This document shows positions 24,201 through 25,352 of a stretch of 25,352 bases of DNA, piece by piece. The notes below the pieces were generated by a model that did no database searches, was not told the DNA's origin, and saw only the letters and a program-made list of their open reading frames with translations. Made by a program: the position numbers and the translations under genes. The stretch spans positions 1 through 25,352 of the forward strand of contig JBBITL010000065.1 of NCBI GenBank assembly GCA_037440765.1, in the 5' to 3' direction. This DNA is from DTKY01 sp037440765 (GTDB taxonomy: Bacteria; Acidobacteriota; Terriglobia; Bryobacterales; Bryobacteraceae). Position 1 is the first letter of the stretch, and each line of letters begins with the position of its first letter.

Positions 24201-24463
24201 TGCGCAGCCGGCAGGAGTTGCAGGCGGCGGTGCTGCACGGCGCGGTGAAGCGCATCCGCCCAAAGTTCATGACAGTGGCGACCATGTTCATGGGGCTGCT
24301 GCCGATCATGTGGGCCACCGGCGCCGGCGCCGATGTGATGAAGCGGATCGCGGCGCCCGTGATCGGCGGCGTCTTCACGTCGTTCATTCTGGAGCTGGTG
24401 GTTTACCCGGCCGTCTATGAGGTGTGGAAATGGCATTCCGAAGTGAAAAAGCGATTGGCTTGA
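21206..24463 (+). CDS. cusA: CusA-type RND copper/silver efflux pump
   Basis: The 1085-residue inner-membrane pump matches heavy-metal RND transporters throughout, from NVPLDAIPDLSETQVIVY through GGIAIAIGAMVDAAIVVVEQ (Asp404, proton relay) to the last transmembrane block. The three methionines that bind Cu(I)/Ag(I) in E. coli CusA appear in matching contexts: Met587 in LYMPSTLPGIS, Met637 in LSMIETVILL and Met709 in KNRIDMQTTG. This favours monovalent copper/silver over zinc or cobalt. Between QWRKRD and HISTQDLV there is a loop about 20 residues longer than in E. coli CusA, seen in other members of this subfamily. The start overlaps the adaptor gene. Driven by proton flow, it exports metal with the CusC- and CusB-like partners. 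Confidence 0.95.
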   Translation: MINTVIEFSARNKFVVFVLVAAAVLAGLWAMRNVPLDAIPDLSETQVIVYARWDRSPDIIEDQVTYPIVTAMRSAPKVRTVRGFSDFGYSYIYVIFEDGTDLYWARSRTLEYLSGVLPRLPAGVRTELGPDATGLGWVFQYALVDTTGRRNLAELRSLQDWYLRFHLQSVPGVSEVAPIGGFVRQYQVNVDPARLQAYNIPIARVVDAVRAGNNDVGGRLVEFSGAEYMVRGRGYAQSTSDIGDIVVAASQNHVPIRVRDLGQVVLGPDLRRGVADLDGKGDTVSGIVVMRQGENALQVIERVKAKLEEIEPGLPDGVEIITAYDRSDLILRSIATLRKTLTEELIVVSLVILVFLWHIPSAIIPVVTIPIAIIISFIPMQAMGLTTNIMSLGGIAIAIGAMVDAAIVVVEQTHKRLEEWERTGRREDYHEVVIGAVKEVGGPSFFALLVIAVSFLPVLTLEAQEGRLFKPLAYTKNLSMIVAAVLAITLDPAMRLLFTHMRNFEFRPRFLARAANAVLVGRIRPEESHPVSRLLIRLYEPVCVWSLRWKWLVIGGAVAAMIATVPVYRRLGSEFMPPLDEGSLLYMPSTLPGISVTEAQHLLQVTDRIILQFPEVERVFGKAGRAETSTDPAPLSMIETVILLKPRDQWRKRDTWYSSWAPEWARSVLRHITPDHISTQDLVSELDAALQIPGASNAWTMPIKNRIDMQTTGIRTPVGIKIFGADIDQIQRIGAGIERLLPQVAGTRSVFAERAAGGYFLDVEWKRGELARYGLSIDDAQMVVMSAVGGENVTTTVEGRERYPVNIRYLRDFRSDLNALERVLVPAMDGRLQVPVSQLADVRLVSGPSMYRNEDGLLSGYVYVDLAGRDVGGYVEEARALLRDRLQLPPGYSISWSGQFEAMQRVRERLLVVVPLTLFLVLVLLYMNTRSTAKALIVLLSVPFSAVGAIWLLYLLGYDMSVGVWVGLIALMGVDAETGVFMLLYLDLSYEQARKEGRLRSRQELQAAVLHGAVKRIRPKFMTVATMFMGLLPIMWATGAGADVMKRIAAPVIGGVFTSFILELVVYPAVYEVWKWHSEVKKRLA

Positions 24464-25308
24464 TTCTGGCGCTGGCTCTTGCGCCCGCGCTCGCGGCCCA
24501 GCCCTTTGAATTGAAGGCGCGGCACGATCACATGTGGAAGGGCTGCGCCGGCTCTGTGCGCATCGACGGCGAAGGAGTCTCCTACTCGGGCGCGCCCGGC
24601 CACGATTGGTCCTGGAAGTGGCAGGACGTGCAGCGGTTCGAGCTTTCACCGTTGCGGCTGCGCGTGGTGACCTACCAGGACAACCGTTGGGAACTTGGAC
24701 GGGACCGTGAGTACCGGTTCGATCTTCTCCCCGGCCAGGCGGTCGATGCGGCCTACGCCTTCCTGCGGGACCGGCTCGACCAGCGGTTCGTGGCGCGCTT
24801 CGCCGACCCCAGCGTGCAGCCGTTGTGGGAAGCGCCGGCCAAGCGCCTCGCGCGGATTCGCGGCTCCGAGGGAACGCTGCTGGCCGGTGAAGACCGCATT
24901 GTCTACCGCACCACGGCGCCGGAGCAGTCGATGACCTGGCGCTACGCCGATATCGACAACCTCAGCTCGTCCGGCCCCTTCGCGCTGACGCTCACCACAC
25001 TGGAGGATGAGTACAATTTCCAGCTCAAGCAGCCTCTGGACGAGGCCCTGTTCGACTCGCTCTGGCGGCGGCTCAACCGCACCCCCAGCCCCGCCCTCAC
25101 CGGCCTCAACCAGGACGGGAAGATCGTCGCCTTCCCCCGCAGCGGTCGGATAACTGTTCACAAGGACTGCTGGGGCGACGCGCTCACGTGCCAGGGTACA
25201 CGAGCAGGTGGCATCTATAACGGACCGCACTCAATCTTCGACTGGTATGACGAGCACAGTCGAGAGGCAGCAGCTACCCCGCCAGCCCCAGGATCAACTT
25301 CTCCATGA
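24430..25308 (+). CDS. Secreted protein of two similar PH-like modules, coupled to cusA
   Basis: I do not recognise a named family. The 292-residue product begins with a signal peptide (MAFRSEKAIGLILALALAPALAA). Two modules follow, about 29-116 and 139-217. Each has a strand ending in SY or VY, a (S/T)W(K/R)(W/Y)xD(V/I) motif (SWKWQDV; TWRYADI), a strand pair with LR/LT, a Y(R/N)F(D/Q)L strand and a final helix ending (D/R)RL. This resembles a small PH-like beta fold with a capping helix. The ATG at 24430, with GAGG seven bases upstream, lies 34 bases inside the pump gene; a TTG at 24460 overlapping the cusA stop is the alternative but lacks a basic n-region. The last 50 or so residues look unlike the rest and overlap a convergent gene, so the C-terminus may be altered. 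Confidence 0.68.
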   Translation: MAFRSEKAIGLILALALAPALAAQPFELKARHDHMWKGCAGSVRIDGEGVSYSGAPGHDWSWKWQDVQRFELSPLRLRVVTYQDNRWELGRDREYRFDLLPGQAVDAAYAFLRDRLDQRFVARFADPSVQPLWEAPAKRLARIRGSEGTLLAGEDRIVYRTTAPEQSMTWRYADIDNLSSSGPFALTLTTLEDEYNFQLKQPLDEALFDSLWRRLNRTPSPALTGLNQDGKIVAFPRSGRITVHKDCWGDALTCQGTRAGGIYNGPHSIFDWYDEHSREAAATPPAPGSTSP

Positions 25309-25352
25309 CGATGCGGTCGCTGGGGCGGGCGTCGCGCAGTCCCCAGTCGGCA
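25274..25352 (-). CDS. C-terminal end of an unidentified gene (partial)
   Basis: Reading in from the right edge on the minus strand gives 25 codons and a TAG stop (25274-25276). The product end is DWGLRDARPSDRIVMEKLILGL then AG. Helix-like composition and codon use look like a true coding end, but no family can be assigned from so little. It converges on the PH-like protein gene and overlaps its last 35 bases. Confidence 0.45.
   Translation of the reverse strand, partial: ADWGLRDARPSDRIVMEKLILGLAG

Overview
The window is GC-rich, densely coded chromosomal DNA from a Gram-negative bacterium. Outer-membrane genes (a beta-barrel, a TolC-type channel and a LolA-like carrier), many secreted proteins, frequent TTG starts and the gene content (DUF4139, CpdB-like nucleotidase, HGSNAT-type acyltransferase, FkbM methyltransferase) fit an Acidobacteriota genome, perhaps Bryobacter/Solibacter-like. 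That placement is inference; no rRNA or other decisive marker is present. I see no tRNA, rRNA, CRISPR array, insertion sequence or phage gene, and no non-coding stretch longer than 300 bases.

Region 1 (1-2413, minus) is a regulatory operon read right to left: an OmpR-type response regulator, a heavy-metal-type sensor kinase and, overlapping it by 4 bases, a STAS anti-sigma-antagonist that runs off the left edge. Region 2 (2455-7605, minus) is a tight envelope-flavoured run: DUF4139 coiled-coil secreted protein, short homoserine dehydrogenase, a small single-pass membrane protein, a LolA-like periplasmic protein and a multi-pass HGSNAT/DUF1624-type acyltransferase. Two of its junctions are TTGA overlaps with TTG starts.

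Region 3 (about 7689-11392, plus) has an outer-membrane beta-barrel protein, a single-domain receiver, a promoter followed by a foldable leader, and a PAS hybrid histidine kinase. Region 4 (11411-13998, minus) is a CpdB-like secreted nucleotidase overlapping a membrane-anchored FkbM-type methyltransferase. A secreted cyclophilin (14028, plus) diverges from it across a 29-base gap holding a symmetric -10 element.

Region 5 (14675-18245) has ribosomal protein S21 (minus) divergent from glgC, followed on the plus strand by eno and gpmA, i.e. glycogen synthesis and lower glycolysis. Region 6 (18305-25308, plus) is a copper/silver efflux operon: a small Cys/His-rich secreted protein, a CusC-like channel, a CusB-like adaptor with an N-terminal heavy-metal-binding domain, a CusA-like RND pump retaining the three-methionine Cu(I)/Ag(I) site, and an overlapping secreted protein built from two similar modules. 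The last 25 codons of a convergent, unidentified gene occupy the right edge.

The points most worth a second look are the foldable leader with two mutually exclusive structures before the hybrid kinase, the two symmetric divergent promoters, and the unrecognised proteins flanking the Cus pump.
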